Shown here piece by piece: positions 1 through 8,764 of a stretch of 39,995 nt of DNA. Below the pieces are notes generated by a model that did no database searches, was not told where the DNA came from, and saw only the letters and a list, made by a program, of their open reading frames with translations. The stretch covers positions 1-39,995 of the forward strand of contig DHVR01000013.1 in assembly GCA_002412765.1 (NCBI GenBank), in the 5' to 3' direction. The stretch is from Leptolinea sp. UBA5203 (GTDB lineage Bacteria; Chloroflexota; Anaerolineae; Anaerolineales; Anaerolineaceae). Each line of letters opens with the position of its first letter. Within the stretch, counting starts at the first letter, position 1. The position numbers and the translations under genes are program-made.

Positions 1-41
1 TCTTTCTTTTGGGACAGCCTCTTTTGTCATTTTTAGCAACC

Positions 42-539
42 CTATGCCAGTACTTTTTCCAACGCCTCGATAGAGATGATGGCGTTGATGTTCTCCACAA
101 AACGGATGTTTTCAAGGATTCCGCTGGCCAGGGATCCGCGGATCAGGATGGGGGTGAGGTCCAGGTCTTCTGCGCCGCGGCAGGTGGAAAGCACGCAATT
201 TTCTGCGCAAAAGCCGGTTAGAAAAACAGTGTCCACACCCAGGTCAACTAGGTATTTTTCCAGCGGGGTTTTACAGAAGGCATTGCCGTAAGTTTTATGG
301 ATGTGAAGATCAGTCGGCAGGATTTTAAGCGCATCCGGCAGGTCAAAACCTTCCACTCCCGGGATCAGATTATCTGCTGGATCAACGTGTTGAATACAGA
401 TTATGGGAAGTTCCTGCTGCCTGAAGAGGTTAATTGCATAGTTGATATATTCCATCGCATCCTTAAGGGACTGGGTTGTAATGGCGTCCCGCTGATAAAA
501 TGCTTTTTGCACATCAATAACGAGCAAAGCTGGTTTCAT
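42..539 (-). CDS. Isochorismatase-family cysteine hydrolase
   Basis: The product is a 165-residue protein that spans the whole isochorismatase/nicotinamidase fold. The expected catalytic triad is visible: Asp9 in the opening LLVIDVQ strand, Lys82 in HKTYGNAF, and Cys115 in TGFCAENCVLST, which matches the family nucleophile loop. Members hydrolyse amides such as nicotinamide, N-carbamoyl compounds or ureidoacrylate, or isochorismate; the sequence does not say which. There is no signal peptide, so it should be cytoplasmic. The start ATG is preceded by a GAGGTG-type ribosome binding site. It is transcribed away from the molybdenum oxidoreductase cluster and shares a 203-bp intergenic region with it; a functional link is possible but unproven. 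Family assignment is firm, substrate is open. Confidence 0.88.
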   Translation of the reverse strand: MKPALLVIDVQKAFYQRDAITTQSLKDAMEYINYAINLFRQQELPIICIQHVDPADNLIPGVEGFDLPDALKILPTDLHIHKTYGNAFCKTPLEKYLVDLGVDTVFLTGFCAENCVLSTCRGAEDLDLTPILIRGSLASGILENIRFVENINAIISIEALEKVLA

Positions 540-742
540 TTTTCACCTCACAAAAGAGCATACATGATTTAATTATATCTCCATTAATTAGTTGATCTAT
601 AATAGCATTATTAGTGGTAGTGTCTGTATATTGTGGGGTCAACATTACAGTTCAACGCTGCTTCATACCTGCTCATGCATCAGTTCTCCACAATTTCCTT
701 TGGTTAATCACCATAATTTGGAAATAGGATTCTGGAGGGACC
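540..742. promoter_or_regulatory. Divergent intergenic region between hydrolase and mop cluster
   Basis: This 203-bp region must hold promoters for both flanking genes. A perfect TATAAT hexamer lies on the plus strand at 598-603, and another on the minus strand at 572-577, but neither has a convincing -35 box at 16-18 bp, so both are weak calls. The plus-strand candidate would leave a leader of about 130 nt before the oxidoreductase. A 7-bp inverted repeat (ATTGTGG at 630-636, CCACAAT at 688-694) is the only pairing I noticed in that leader. I see no recognisable riboswitch. A strong GGAGG at 734-738 fixes the start of the downstream gene. Confidence 0.35.
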
Positions 743-3472
743 ATGCTAAAAAAAGCACTACTTGTGAATGGCGTCAACAAGACCATCATTGTTGACCCAG
801 AGGCCAAACTGGCTGATGTTCTCCGCAAACAGTTGCTCCTGACCGGTACCAAGATTTCGTGTCGGGAGGGTCATTGCGGATCTTGTTCTGTAATTCTCAA
901 CGGCAAACTCACCCGTACTTGCCTGGTCAAAATGGAAAAAGTTCCGGACGGTTCCAGTATTTTGACGGTAGAGGGGATGGGTACACCCGAGAAAATGCAT
1001 CCCATTCAGGTGGCCTTTGCGGTGCATGGCGCCGCGCAATGTGGATTCTGCACCCCAGGTATGGTGATAGCGACTAAAGCGCTGCTGGATAGCAACCCGA
1101 AACCCACCCGGGAAGAAGCCCGCACCTGGCTGACAAAGAATCACAATGCCTGCCGTTGTACAGGGTACAAACCCATCGTGGATGCCATGATGGATGCTGC
1201 TAAAGTGCTGCGTGGCGAGAAGAAGTTAGAAGACCTGGAATACAAACTTCCGAAGGACGGAAAAGTCTGGGGTGGCAGTCATCCACGCCCAACCGCGGAT
1301 GCGAAAGTCACCGGAACGACTGATTTTGGTCAGGACCTGGGCTTGAAAATGCCAGCTGATACGCTGCAATTAGCGCTGGTACAGGCAAAAGTTTCCCATG
1401 CTAATATCCTCTCCATCGACACTGCCGAAGCTGAAAAGATGCCAGGCGTCGCTAAAGTGGTTACCCATAAAGACGTCAAAGGCAAAAACAGAATTACCGG
1501 CCTGATTACTTTCCCGAGCAATAAGGGAGACGGCTGGGATCGCCCAATTTTGTGCGAGGAAAAAATCTTCCAATATGGGGACGCCATTGCCATCGTTTGT
1601 GCAGATACCCTTGAGCAGGCCAAAGCGGCTGCCGAAAAAGTAGTCGTCAAAATTGAAGAGCTGCCTGCTTATATGAACGCCCCGGCTGCGTTGGCCGATG
1701 ATGCCATCGAAATTCATCCCGGCACACCCAATGCCTATTTTGAGCAAAAAGTGGTCAAAGGTCCAGATACCAAACCCATTATGGAATCCGCAGCGTATGT
1801 GGCCAGCGGCAGTTATTACCTGCAGCGTCAACCTCACCTGACCATTGAGTCCGATATTGGTTTTGCTTATTTTGACGAAGAAGGCCGCCTGACCATTCAT
1901 TCCAAATCCATTGGTCTGTACCTGCATCTGTATATGATTGCTCCAGGATTGGGCCTTGAACCGGATAAACTGCGCCTGGTGCAGAACCCTGCCGGCGGTA
2001 CCTTCGGGTACAAATTCAGCCCGACCATGGAAGCTCTGCTGGGTGTGGCCTGTATGGCAACCGGTAAACCGGTCTATCTGGAATATGATTATCAGCAATT
2101 CATGCAGTACACCGGCAAACGCTCGCCGATGTTTTTTGATATCAAGATGGCCGCCGATAAAAACGGTAAAATCCTGGCCATGGAACACGATTACATTGTG
2201 GATCACGGCCCCTATTCCGAATTTGGCGATCTGCTGACCTTGCGCGGCGCCCAGTACACCGGTGCCGGCTATAACATCCCCAGCATCCGTGCCCGCGGAC
2301 GAACGGTCTGCACCAATCATGCCTGGGGTTCGGCCTTCCGAGCCTACGGCTCCCCGCAGGCCTTTTTGGCATCCGAAAGCCTGGTAGATGAACTGGCGGA
2401 GAAGATCGGTATGGATCCGTTGGAATTCCGCTATCTCAATGTCTATCGTGAAGGCGATACCACGCCGACCGGTCAGAAACCGGAAGTCTATTCCCTGCCG
2501 GAAATGCTGGATAAATTACGACCGCTATATAAAGAAGCTAAAGCCAAAGCTGCCAAGGAATCCACCCCTGCCATCAAGAAAGGTGTGGGTGTGACCATTG
2601 GTATTTATGGCTGCGGTCTGGATGGTGTGGACGGTGCAGAAGCGGATGTTGAATTGACCGCGGACGGCGTGACCGTTTATAACACCTGGCAGGATCATGG
2701 TCAGGGCGCGGACATGGGCACCATGGGTACCGCCCATGAAGCGCTCCGTCCGTTGGGAATCACCCCGGATAAAATCAAATTGGTGATGAATGACACCGGT
2801 AAGGCGCCCAACAGCGGTCCTTCCGGCGGCAGCCGCAGCCAGGTGGTGACCGGAAATGCCATCAAGAATGGTTGTGATCAATTATTAGCCGCGATGAAGA
2901 AAACAGATGGCAGCTATCGCACCTTTGATGAAATGGTCAAAGAAGGGATTGCCTTACGCTACAACGGCAAGTGGGCAGCTTCCATGGCCTCCAACTGTGA
3001 TGAAAATGGTCAGGGAAATCCTTTCTCCATTTACATGTACGGAGTGTTTATGGCGGAAGTCAGTGTGGATATCGCAACCGGCAAGACCACCGTGGATGGC
3101 ATGACGGCCATGGCGGACATTGGCAAGATCAATAACAAATTGGTCGTCGACGGCCAGATGTGTGGCGGTATTGCCCAGGGTATTGGCCTGGCACTGAGCG
3201 AGGACTTTGAGGACATTCAAGCCCACAGTACCATGCGCGGCGCAGGGATCCCCTATGCCAATGATATTCCGGACAAGATGGATATTTATTACTTTGAGAA
3301 CGCCCGTGAGAATGGACCGTTCGGCGCGGCTGGTGTGGGTGAATTGCCATTGACCTCCCCGCATGTCGCGGTGATCAATGCCATTTACAATGCTACCGGC
3401 GTTCGGATTCGAGCGCTGCCTGCTCGACCCGAAAAGGTATTGGCTGGTTTAAAGGAATTGAAGCACGCATAA
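743..3472 (+). CDS. mop: Molybdopterin-dependent aldehyde oxidoreductase (Mop-like)
   Basis: This 909-residue protein belongs to the xanthine oxidase family in the single-chain, FAD-free form typified by Desulfovibrio gigas aldehyde oxidoreductase (Mop), which oxidises aldehydes to carboxylic acids. An N-terminal plant-type [2Fe-2S] domain has Cys40, 45, 48 and 60, and a helical [2Fe-2S] domain has Cys100, 103, 137 and 139 (CGFCTPG and ACRCTGY). The two molybdenum-binding Ald_Xan_dh domains follow, and the catalytic Glu is near residue 867 in GVGELPLT. Length and cysteine numbering fit the D. gigas enzyme as I remember it. There is no FAD domain, so electrons must leave through a partner, plausibly the next gene product. 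GGAGG at 734-738 supports the start. It is the first gene of a cluster matching DVU_1559 to DVU_1553; the true substrate is unknown. Confidence 0.95.
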   Translation: MLKKALLVNGVNKTIIVDPEAKLADVLRKQLLLTGTKISCREGHCGSCSVILNGKLTRTCLVKMEKVPDGSSILTVEGMGTPEKMHPIQVAFAVHGAAQCGFCTPGMVIATKALLDSNPKPTREEARTWLTKNHNACRCTGYKPIVDAMMDAAKVLRGEKKLEDLEYKLPKDGKVWGGSHPRPTADAKVTGTTDFGQDLGLKMPADTLQLALVQAKVSHANILSIDTAEAEKMPGVAKVVTHKDVKGKNRITGLITFPSNKGDGWDRPILCEEKIFQYGDAIAIVCADTLEQAKAAAEKVVVKIEELPAYMNAPAALADDAIEIHPGTPNAYFEQKVVKGPDTKPIMESAAYVASGSYYLQRQPHLTIESDIGFAYFDEEGRLTIHSKSIGLYLHLYMIAPGLGLEPDKLRLVQNPAGGTFGYKFSPTMEALLGVACMATGKPVYLEYDYQQFMQYTGKRSPMFFDIKMAADKNGKILAMEHDYIVDHGPYSEFGDLLTLRGAQYTGAGYNIPSIRARGRTVCTNHAWGSAFRAYGSPQAFLASESLVDELAEKIGMDPLEFRYLNVYREGDTTPTGQKPEVYSLPEMLDKLRPLYKEAKAKAAKESTPAIKKGVGVTIGIYGCGLDGVDGAEADVELTADGVTVYNTWQDHGQGADMGTMGTAHEALRPLGITPDKIKLVMNDTGKAPNSGPSGGSRSQVVTGNAIKNGCDQLLAAMKKTDGSYRTFDEMVKEGIALRYNGKWAASMASNCDENGQGNPFSIYMYGVFMAEVSVDIATGKTTVDGMTAMADIGKINNKLVVDGQMCGGIAQGIGLALSEDFEDIQAHSTMRGAGIPYANDIPDKMDIYYFENARENGPFGAAGVGELPLTSPHVAVINAIYNATGVRIRALPARPEKVLAGLKELKHA

Positions 3473-3484
3473 ACTATAAGAAAA

Positions 3485-3517
3485 ATGGAGCGCCCGCTGC
3501 TAATGCGGGCGCTCCAT
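3485..3517. terminator. Perfect 13-bp hairpin between mop and the flavoprotein gene
   Basis: A perfect 13-bp GC-rich stem (3485-3497 paired with 3505-3517) encloses a 7-nt loop, 13 bases after the oxidoreductase stop codon. On the plus strand no T-run follows it. On the minus strand it is followed by TTTTTCTTA, so it resembles an intrinsic terminator only for antisense transcription. For the sense mRNA it may be a processing, stability or partial-attenuation element that lowers expression of the downstream accessory genes relative to the oxidoreductase. Confidence 0.6.
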
Positions 3518-3634
3518 CCAACATAGTAGGATCCCGTATGCCTATGGGTGCAGGGATCAGTCCGTACCAACAGAAAAATTTGCAAGTCATATCCCTGGCG
3601 TGTGTGGTTTGGTTTAATCTACGGACAATCCAGC

Positions 3635-6007
3635 ATGGATCAAAAAAAACTTCGTGAACAGGAAAATCGATGTATTCAGGAACAGGCTCCCGCCTGTGTG
3701 GCTGCCTGCCCGGTCCATGTGGATGCACGTGGCCTTGCAGCGCTTATCGCCAGGGGAGAGTTCACACAGGCTTTTGCCCTGTATCGAAAAACAATCCCCT
3801 TTCCAGACATTATCAGCCGGATTTGTGATCAGCCCTGTAAAGCAGTCTGTCTGCGCATAGAACTGGGTGGGTCTATTGAGCTTGCGGCATTGGAACGTGC
3901 CTGTGTGGCTTTCGGCAGCCAGGATCCTGAAAGCATCAAAGCCTTACCTAGGAAAAATAAAAAGTTGGCCATTGTTGGAGCCGGCCTCAGCGGTCTAACT
4001 GCTGCTTATGATCTGGCCCGCAAAGGCTGGGGGGTAGAGATTTTTGAAGCTGAGGATCGCATCGGTGGCGGCCTTTGGATGACCGCAGCGGATTTTTTAC
4101 CCAGGGATGTCTTGATTCAAGATTTGCAGATCATTGAGGACTTGGGTGTAGTCATTCATCTGAATGCCTCAGTTTGCCGCACGGGCGGGAATGGACATGC
4201 CACCACCATCACGCGATTAAGTGAAGAATTCGATGCACTGCTGCTCAGTTGTGGTTCGCACACCAACGATGTGCGCGATCTGAAGCTGGATGAAGGCGGT
4301 AAGATAGAGGTGAATCCGATCACTTTCCAAACGAGTATGCCCAAAGTATTCGCCAGCGGGGACATTTTGCGGACGCTGGGGGATTTCCCCGAAACAGGAG
4401 TGCAGCATTCGGCCATCCTCTCAATATCCCAGGGTCGCAGGGCAGCTACCTCGATCGATCGGTTCCTGCAAAATGTTTCATTGACAGCATCCCGAGTAAA
4501 TGAAGGCGCTTATACCAGCCGCCTGTATACCAATATCAGCAAGATTCCTGTTGAGAAACCCCTGATTCCAACGGATTCATCCACCAGTTACAACCCTGAA
4601 GTGGCGGAAACGGAAGCAGCGCGCTGCATTCAATGTGAGTGCATGGAATGTGTCAAAGTCTGTCCTTACTTGAAACACTATCAGGGTTATCCCAAGAAAT
4701 ATATCCGCGAGATTTATAATAATCTCTCGATTGTGATGGGCACACGGTATTCCAACCAGTTTATCAATACCTGTGCCGTCTGCGGCTTGTGTGCCGAAGT
4801 TTGTCCGGAAGACCTGGACATGGGTTTGATTTGCCACGATGCCCGCATTCAGATGGTGGAACAAAAACGTATGCCGGCCTCCGCGCATGATTTTGCCCTA
4901 CAGGACATGGCTTTCAGCAACGGCCCAAAATTCTCCTTGGCACGGAATGCTCCAGGAATGACAGCTAGTGAAGTGGCTTTCTTCCCCGGCTGCCAATTAA
5001 GCGCCTCCAATCCGGAAAGCGTGGAAAAGATGTTTGATTTTCTGGGCAGCGTGTACGGCACTCAGAAGGTTGGCTTGATGCTGCGCTGCTGCGGTGCACC
5101 CGCGGATTGGGCTGGCCAGCAAGACCTTTTTGAAGCTTCCAAAACTGCGTTAATGCAAGATCATGCTCAACTGGGCAACCCGAAACTAATTATAGCCTGC
5201 TCCAGTTGCTATCAGATGTTCAAAACCCATTTTCCAGATATTGAGCTTCTATCCTTCTGGGAAGTGTATGATCAGCACGGCCCGCAGGAAATGATGCCTC
5301 AATCGCAGGCTGCCCCGCTCAGTATTCATGATCCCTGTTCCACTCGCTATGAAACTGCCATTCAGGATGCGGTGCGCAATATTTTAAAGAAGCAAGGCCG
5401 CATCGTGGAGGAACTGGAACTGAACCGCGAGAAAACAGAGTGCTGTTCCTACGGCGGGTTGATGTGGTTGGCCAATAAAGCGGTGGCTAAAAAAATGGTC
5501 GAGCAGCGTATTCAGGAAGGTCCGCGTGATTATGTGACTTATTGTGCCATGTGCCGGGATTTATATACCCGTCAGGGTAAACGCAGCCTGCATTTGCTGG
5601 ATATCATCTTCGGAAAAGACGAAGAATATCCAGCCGGTGTGCCGCCGATGGGCTATTCCCAGCGGCATGAGAACCGTGCCCGATTGAAATGGAAATTACT
5701 TAAAGAACGATGGAGTGAAGCCATGCCCGAACAAGCTGCCTTTGAGGCCATCCGCCTGATCCTGCCTGCCGAGGTTCAGAAACAGGTGGATGATCGTTTG
5801 ATTCTGGTGGAGGATATGCAGAAAGTGATTGAAGTTGCCGAGCGCAGCGGCAAACGCATGCTGAATAAAACTACAGGTCATTATCTGGCTTATTATAAAC
5901 CCACCGCTGTCACTTACTGGGTGGAATACACTCCGCAGGGAGACGCTTTCTTGATTCATCGGGCCTACAGCCACCGCATGGAGATTGGCACAGGGGCGAA
6001 ACGATGA
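3635..6007 (+). CDS. Flavin/iron-sulfur 'dicluster' oxidoreductase (DVU_1558-like)
   Basis: This 790-residue multidomain electron-transfer protein has, in order: a GltD-type N-terminal Fe-S domain (Cys13, 21, 25, 64, 68, 72); an FAD-binding Rossmann fold with GAGLSG at 115-120; the closing FAD segment VFASGD; a two-cluster 4Fe-4S ferredoxin domain (Cys334/336/339/343 and Cys380/383/386/390, with Cys331 nearby); and two CCG domains like those of heterodisulfide reductase (CCGAPADW and CCSYGGLMW). It is probably the cytoplasmic electron acceptor for the FAD-less oxidoreductase encoded upstream. The FAD part runs straight from LLLSCGS to the closing strand, so the usual inserted NAD(P)H Rossmann domain appears absent. 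I chose the ATG at 3635 because homologous Fe-S domains start with MDQ.. just before the first cysteines; an upstream ATG at 3548 would add 29 unconvincing residues. The stop overlaps the next start as ATGA. Confidence 0.88.
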   Translation: MDQKKLREQENRCIQEQAPACVAACPVHVDARGLAALIARGEFTQAFALYRKTIPFPDIISRICDQPCKAVCLRIELGGSIELAALERACVAFGSQDPESIKALPRKNKKLAIVGAGLSGLTAAYDLARKGWGVEIFEAEDRIGGGLWMTAADFLPRDVLIQDLQIIEDLGVVIHLNASVCRTGGNGHATTITRLSEEFDALLLSCGSHTNDVRDLKLDEGGKIEVNPITFQTSMPKVFASGDILRTLGDFPETGVQHSAILSISQGRRAATSIDRFLQNVSLTASRVNEGAYTSRLYTNISKIPVEKPLIPTDSSTSYNPEVAETEAARCIQCECMECVKVCPYLKHYQGYPKKYIREIYNNLSIVMGTRYSNQFINTCAVCGLCAEVCPEDLDMGLICHDARIQMVEQKRMPASAHDFALQDMAFSNGPKFSLARNAPGMTASEVAFFPGCQLSASNPESVEKMFDFLGSVYGTQKVGLMLRCCGAPADWAGQQDLFEASKTALMQDHAQLGNPKLIIACSSCYQMFKTHFPDIELLSFWEVYDQHGPQEMMPQSQAAPLSIHDPCSTRYETAIQDAVRNILKKQGRIVEELELNREKTECCSYGGLMWLANKAVAKKMVEQRIQEGPRDYVTYCAMCRDLYTRQGKRSLHLLDIIFGKDEEYPAGVPPMGYSQRHENRARLKWKLLKERWSEAMPEQAAFEAIRLILPAEVQKQVDDRLILVEDMQKVIEVAERSGKRMLNKTTGHYLAYYKPTAVTYWVEYTPQGDAFLIHRAYSHRMEIGTGAKR

Positions 6008-6216
6008 GCCAATATGTAGATTTGTCCGATTATGAAGGTTGGGAATGTGCTGATTGCGGCATTCCTCTGGCGCCCGGCAAGGTGGATATTTCCTATCTGG
6101 GCAATTCCTTTCCAGTGGAACTGCTGCAATGTCCTCAATGTGGTTTGGTTTTCATTCCCGAGGAATTGGCCCTGGGTAAAATGAACGAAGTGGAAAAGGC
6201 CTTGGAGGATAAATAG
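6004..6216 (+). CDS. Small CxxC redox protein (DVU_1557-like)
   Basis: This 70-residue cytoplasmic protein has two CxxC pairs (CADC at about residues 16-19 and CPQC at about 43-46) in a rubredoxin or zinc-ribbon-like layout, followed by an acidic helix. It could bind one iron or zinc and act as a small electron carrier or scaffold. It starts at the ATGA overlap with the flavoprotein stop and ends two bases before the methyltransferase start, so translation of all three is probably coupled. Size and position match what I recall as the DVU_1557 family redox protein. The metal and partner are not determined by the sequence. Confidence 0.82.
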   Translation: MSQYVDLSDYEGWECADCGIPLAPGKVDISYLGNSFPVELLQCPQCGLVFIPEELALGKMNEVEKALEDK

Positions 6217-6217
6217 G

Positions 6218-6898
6218 GTGTTGCCAACGATCTACGAGCATCCCGCCTGGCAGGTCCTGCCCGGAGGAGTGATGCGACCCGGCGGATTGGAACTGACCCT
6301 GCGTAGTTTACAGACCTGTCCGCTGCCCGTCGAGACCAGAGTGCTGGATCTTGGCTGCGGACTTGGGGCAAGCCTGAATATGCTCTGCTCGGTCCATGGC
6401 TGGTGTGGTTTGGGGGTGGATATCTCTTTTGTCTCATTAAACAAAGCAAGAAAATGTAACCCAGGGCAGTCCTGGATTCAATCCACAGCGGAACAGCCTC
6501 CCTTGAGGGATGGCTGTATGGATTTGATCCTGTGTGAGTGCACGCTCTCCTTATTCGAAGTTGAACCGGTTTTGGCTGCCTGTGAGCGCATGCTTAAAAC
6601 GGGCGGGTGGCTGCTGATCAGCGATCTCTATGCCCGCAACGAAAAAGGTCTGGACGCCCTGCGTCAATTACCCCCCGGTAGCTGCGTCAGTGGAGCCTTT
6701 TCCAGAACCGAATTAAGTCAAGCAATAGAGAAACATGACCTGGTGGTCATGCAATGGGAAGATTATTCGGAGGTCATAAAAGATTTTCCGCTGTGTACAC
6801 TCTCCACGTCGGCTTGTCTGGATCCATTTGATCTGGTCATTGCGTCGGCACGCGCGAAACTGGGTTATTTTAGTTGCCTGGCCAGAAAACAGGCGTAA
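6218..6898 (+). CDS. trsM: Class I SAM-dependent methyltransferase (TrsM-like, DVU_1556 family)
   Basis: This 226-residue protein shows a Rossmann SAM-binding motif I (VLDLGCGLGASL, about residues 43-54), an acidic motif II (GVDIS) and a post-motif GGWLLISDLY, as in Methyltransf_11 proteins. It starts with GTG at 6218, two bases after the previous stop, with GGAGG at 6204-6208 inside the end of the preceding gene. An early segment (WQVLPGGVMRPGGLELT) looks like a family-specific substrate cap. Its place between the small redox protein and the C-GCAxxG-C-C protein matches the DVU_1556 (TrsM) position. The methyl acceptor is unknown; a cofactor or residue of the molybdoenzyme system is a reasonable guess. 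Confidence 0.8.
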   Translation: MLPTIYEHPAWQVLPGGVMRPGGLELTLRSLQTCPLPVETRVLDLGCGLGASLNMLCSVHGWCGLGVDISFVSLNKARKCNPGQSWIQSTAEQPPLRDGCMDLILCECTLSLFEVEPVLAACERMLKTGGWLLISDLYARNEKGLDALRQLPPGSCVSGAFSRTELSQAIEKHDLVVMQWEDYSEVIKDFPLCTLSTSACLDPFDLVIASARAKLGYFSCLARKQA

Positions 6899-6945
6899 AC
6901 TTTAATGTATAGTTCAGGATCAGTCTTTCTTATCCGTGTGAGGGC

Positions 6946-7395
6946 ATGATGGATGCGATGGATGAAATGATGGGCTTCAAGAAACAGGGCTTTTTTTGCA
7001 GCCAGATTTTAATGCTGCAAGGATTGGAAATGATGGGCAAAGAAAACCCGGACCTGGTGCGTGCAGTGCACGGCCTGGCGGGTGGACTGGGTTTTTCCGG
7101 TGAATTGTGCGGCGCCTTGACTGGCGGTGCCACCTTGCTTGGTTTGTATGCTGGCAAGGGAACGCCGGAGGACCCGGATGATCCTCGTCTCACCTTCATG
7201 GTCGAGGATCTGGTGCGCTGGTTCAAGACGGAATACGGAGAACCATTTGGCGGCATGCGCTGTGAAGAAATTCTGGATGGGGACAGTCAAAACACAGCTA
7301 GACGCTGTCCGCTGATGGTGATTGGCGTGCTGCAAAAAGTGAAGGAATTACTGGTGGAAAACGACTTTGATCTTTCGGGTTTGGCGAATGGGTGA
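6946..7395 (+). CDS. C-GCAxxG-C-C family redox protein (DVU_1555-like)
   Basis: This 149-residue protein carries the spaced cysteine signature of the C_GCAxxG_C_C family: GFFCSQ near residue 24, GFSGELCGALTGG near residues 50-62 (the GCAxxG block, here CGALTG), MRCEEIL near 106 and RRCPLM near 122. In some related clusters a position in this family is selenocysteine; here the key positions are read as cysteine and there is no in-frame TGA. The start at 6946 has GTGAGGG just upstream; an alternative ATG lies three bases later. The end overlaps the radical SAM start by eight bases. Such proteins are thought to bind a metal or Fe-S centre and take part in redox chemistry, but the function here is not established. 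Confidence 0.83.
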   Translation: MMDAMDEMMGFKKQGFFCSQILMLQGLEMMGKENPDLVRAVHGLAGGLGFSGELCGALTGGATLLGLYAGKGTPEDPDDPRLTFMVEDLVRWFKTEYGEPFGGMRCEEILDGDSQNTARRCPLMVIGVLQKVKELLVENDFDLSGLANG

Positions 7396-8764
7396 AGTTC
7401 TCTCTCAAACCGAAAGTGTGTGCCCCGAATGTTTGCAGCGCATCCCGGCGCGGCGCGTCCAGGAAGACGCTGCCGTTTTTCTTGAAAAGACCTGTCCCCA
7501 GCATGGGGATTTTCGCACGGTCATTTGGCGTGGAGAGCCAGCGTATTCCTCTTGGGTGAGACCCAAGACCCCCTCTTATCCAAAAAATCCTAGAACGGCG
7601 ATAAAAGACGGCTGCCCATATGACTGCGGTCTGTGCGCAGATCACCGCCAGCATACGTGCAGCGTTTTGTTTGAAATCACCCAGCGCTGTGACCTGGGCT
7701 GCCCGGTGTGTTTTGCAGATGCCGGCCGAGCCGGGGACTCCGATTGGAGTCTGGCTGAAATTGAGGCCTGGTTTCAGCGGTTGAAGGGGGAGTGTCCAAC
7801 GGCCAATATCCAATTATCTGGCGGGGAACCCAGTCTGCGGGACGACCTTGCGGAGATCATCCGCTTGGGTCGCAGATACGGTTTTACCTATTTTCAACTG
7901 AATACCAACGGTCTGCGTCTGGCGCGAGATCTTGATTTTCTTAAGGCTTTGAAAGCGGCGGGGCTTTCCTCGGTTTTTTTGCAATTCGATGGCACAACGG
8001 ATACGATTTATCAGCAAATCCGCGGCCGGGCTTTACTGGCCGAAAAGTTGGCGGCCATTGAGCAGTGCAGGCTGGCCGGTATGGGGGTGATGCTGGTGCC
8101 AACCTTGATCCCCGGTGTTAATACGGAGGATATCGGCAACATCATCCGCCTGGGACTGGATGCTTTACCTACGGTGCGGGGTGTGCATTTTCAACCGATC
8201 AGTTATTTTGGACGCTATTCTGCTGGTCCGCAGAACAAGGCTCGCATCACGCTGCCGGAAGTGATGCAGGCGATTGAAGCGCAAACCAACGGCTTGATCC
8301 CAACCTCCAGTTTCAGCCCACCCGGTTGTGAAAATGCGCTGTGTTCCTTTCATGGCAGCTATGTCCAGATGCCGGATGGGAGCCTGCTGCCCACCAGCCG
8401 CAGGAATGAAGCTGCCTGTGCCTGCCAGCCGATTGTGGCTGCCGAAGGTGCGGCCAAATCGCGGGCCTTTGTTGCCAGCCACTGGTCGGTCCCTGAAAAA
8501 CCGTTACTGGATCTTTCGCTGCAGGCCAGCCCTAGCCTGGGTGAATGGGACGTATTCCTGGAGCGGAAACGTACGCATACCTTTTGTCTCTCGGCCATGG
8601 CTTTTCAGGATGCCTGGACGCTGGATCTGGAGCGTCTGCGCGATTGCTGTATTCATATCGCCAACCGGGACGGCCGACTGGTCCCGTTTTGCGCCTACAA
8701 CCTGAGCAGCCGCAATGGGGAAACTTTATATCGGGAAACTCATGAAACGCACGCCGCTGGATAG
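7388..8764 (+). CDS. trsS: Radical SAM protein TrsS-like (DVU_1554 family)
   Basis: This 458-residue radical SAM enzyme has its cluster-binding CxxxCxxC as Cys101, 105 and 108 (CDLGCPVCF) and the SAM-contacting SGGEPSLR strand downstream. The N-terminus holds extra cysteines and histidines (Cys12, Cys15, Cys36, His39, then CPYDCGLC at 76-83), a layout shared with MJ0619-type radical SAM methylases; these may hold auxiliary metal. Several cysteines in the C-terminal third (PPGCENALC, ACACQ, DCC) suggest a SPASM-like auxiliary cluster region. I chose ATG at 7388, overlapping the upstream stop, because the reading then opens directly into the cysteine domain. The end overlaps the CoA-ligase gene. 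It is probably the modifying enzyme of the Trs system; the substrate is unknown. Confidence 0.86.
   Translation: MGEVLSQTESVCPECLQRIPARRVQEDAAVFLEKTCPQHGDFRTVIWRGEPAYSSWVRPKTPSYPKNPRTAIKDGCPYDCGLCADHRQHTCSVLFEITQRCDLGCPVCFADAGRAGDSDWSLAEIEAWFQRLKGECPTANIQLSGGEPSLRDDLAEIIRLGRRYGFTYFQLNTNGLRLARDLDFLKALKAAGLSSVFLQFDGTTDTIYQQIRGRALLAEKLAAIEQCRLAGMGVMLVPTLIPGVNTEDIGNIIRLGLDALPTVRGVHFQPISYFGRYSAGPQNKARITLPEVMQAIEAQTNGLIPTSSFSPPGCENALCSFHGSYVQMPDGSLLPTSRRNEAACACQPIVAAEGAAKSRAFVASHWSVPEKPLLDLSLQASPSLGEWDVFLERKRTHTFCLSAMAFQDAWTLDLERLRDCCIHIANRDGRLVPFCAYNLSSRNGETLYRETHETHAAG

Noticed and set aside
1..41. GGGACAGCCTCTTTT at 11-25 looks like the 3' arm of an intrinsic terminator.
   Set aside because: The matching 5' arm would lie before the window, so the hairpin cannot be verified.
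603..742. A molybdenum-cofactor riboswitch in the leader of the oxidoreductase gene.
   Set aside because: The leader shows only one 7-bp inverted repeat and no multi-helix pattern that I could match to the Moco RNA motif.
1370..2320. A 316-codon open frame antisense to the oxidoreductase gene.
   Set aside because: It has no ribosome binding site, composition mirrors the opposite strand's coding frame, and the sense gene has unmistakable motifs throughout.
3548..3634. A 29-residue N-terminal extension of the flavoprotein from an upstream ATG.
   Set aside because: The extension has no recognisable feature, and the Fe-S domain begins right after the ATG at 3635, as in related proteins.
6946..8764. 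Possible selenocysteine positions in the C-GCAxxG-C-C and radical SAM proteins, as in some related clusters.
   Set aside because: Both frames are continuous, with cysteine codons at the key positions and no in-frame TGA, so no SECIS element is needed.
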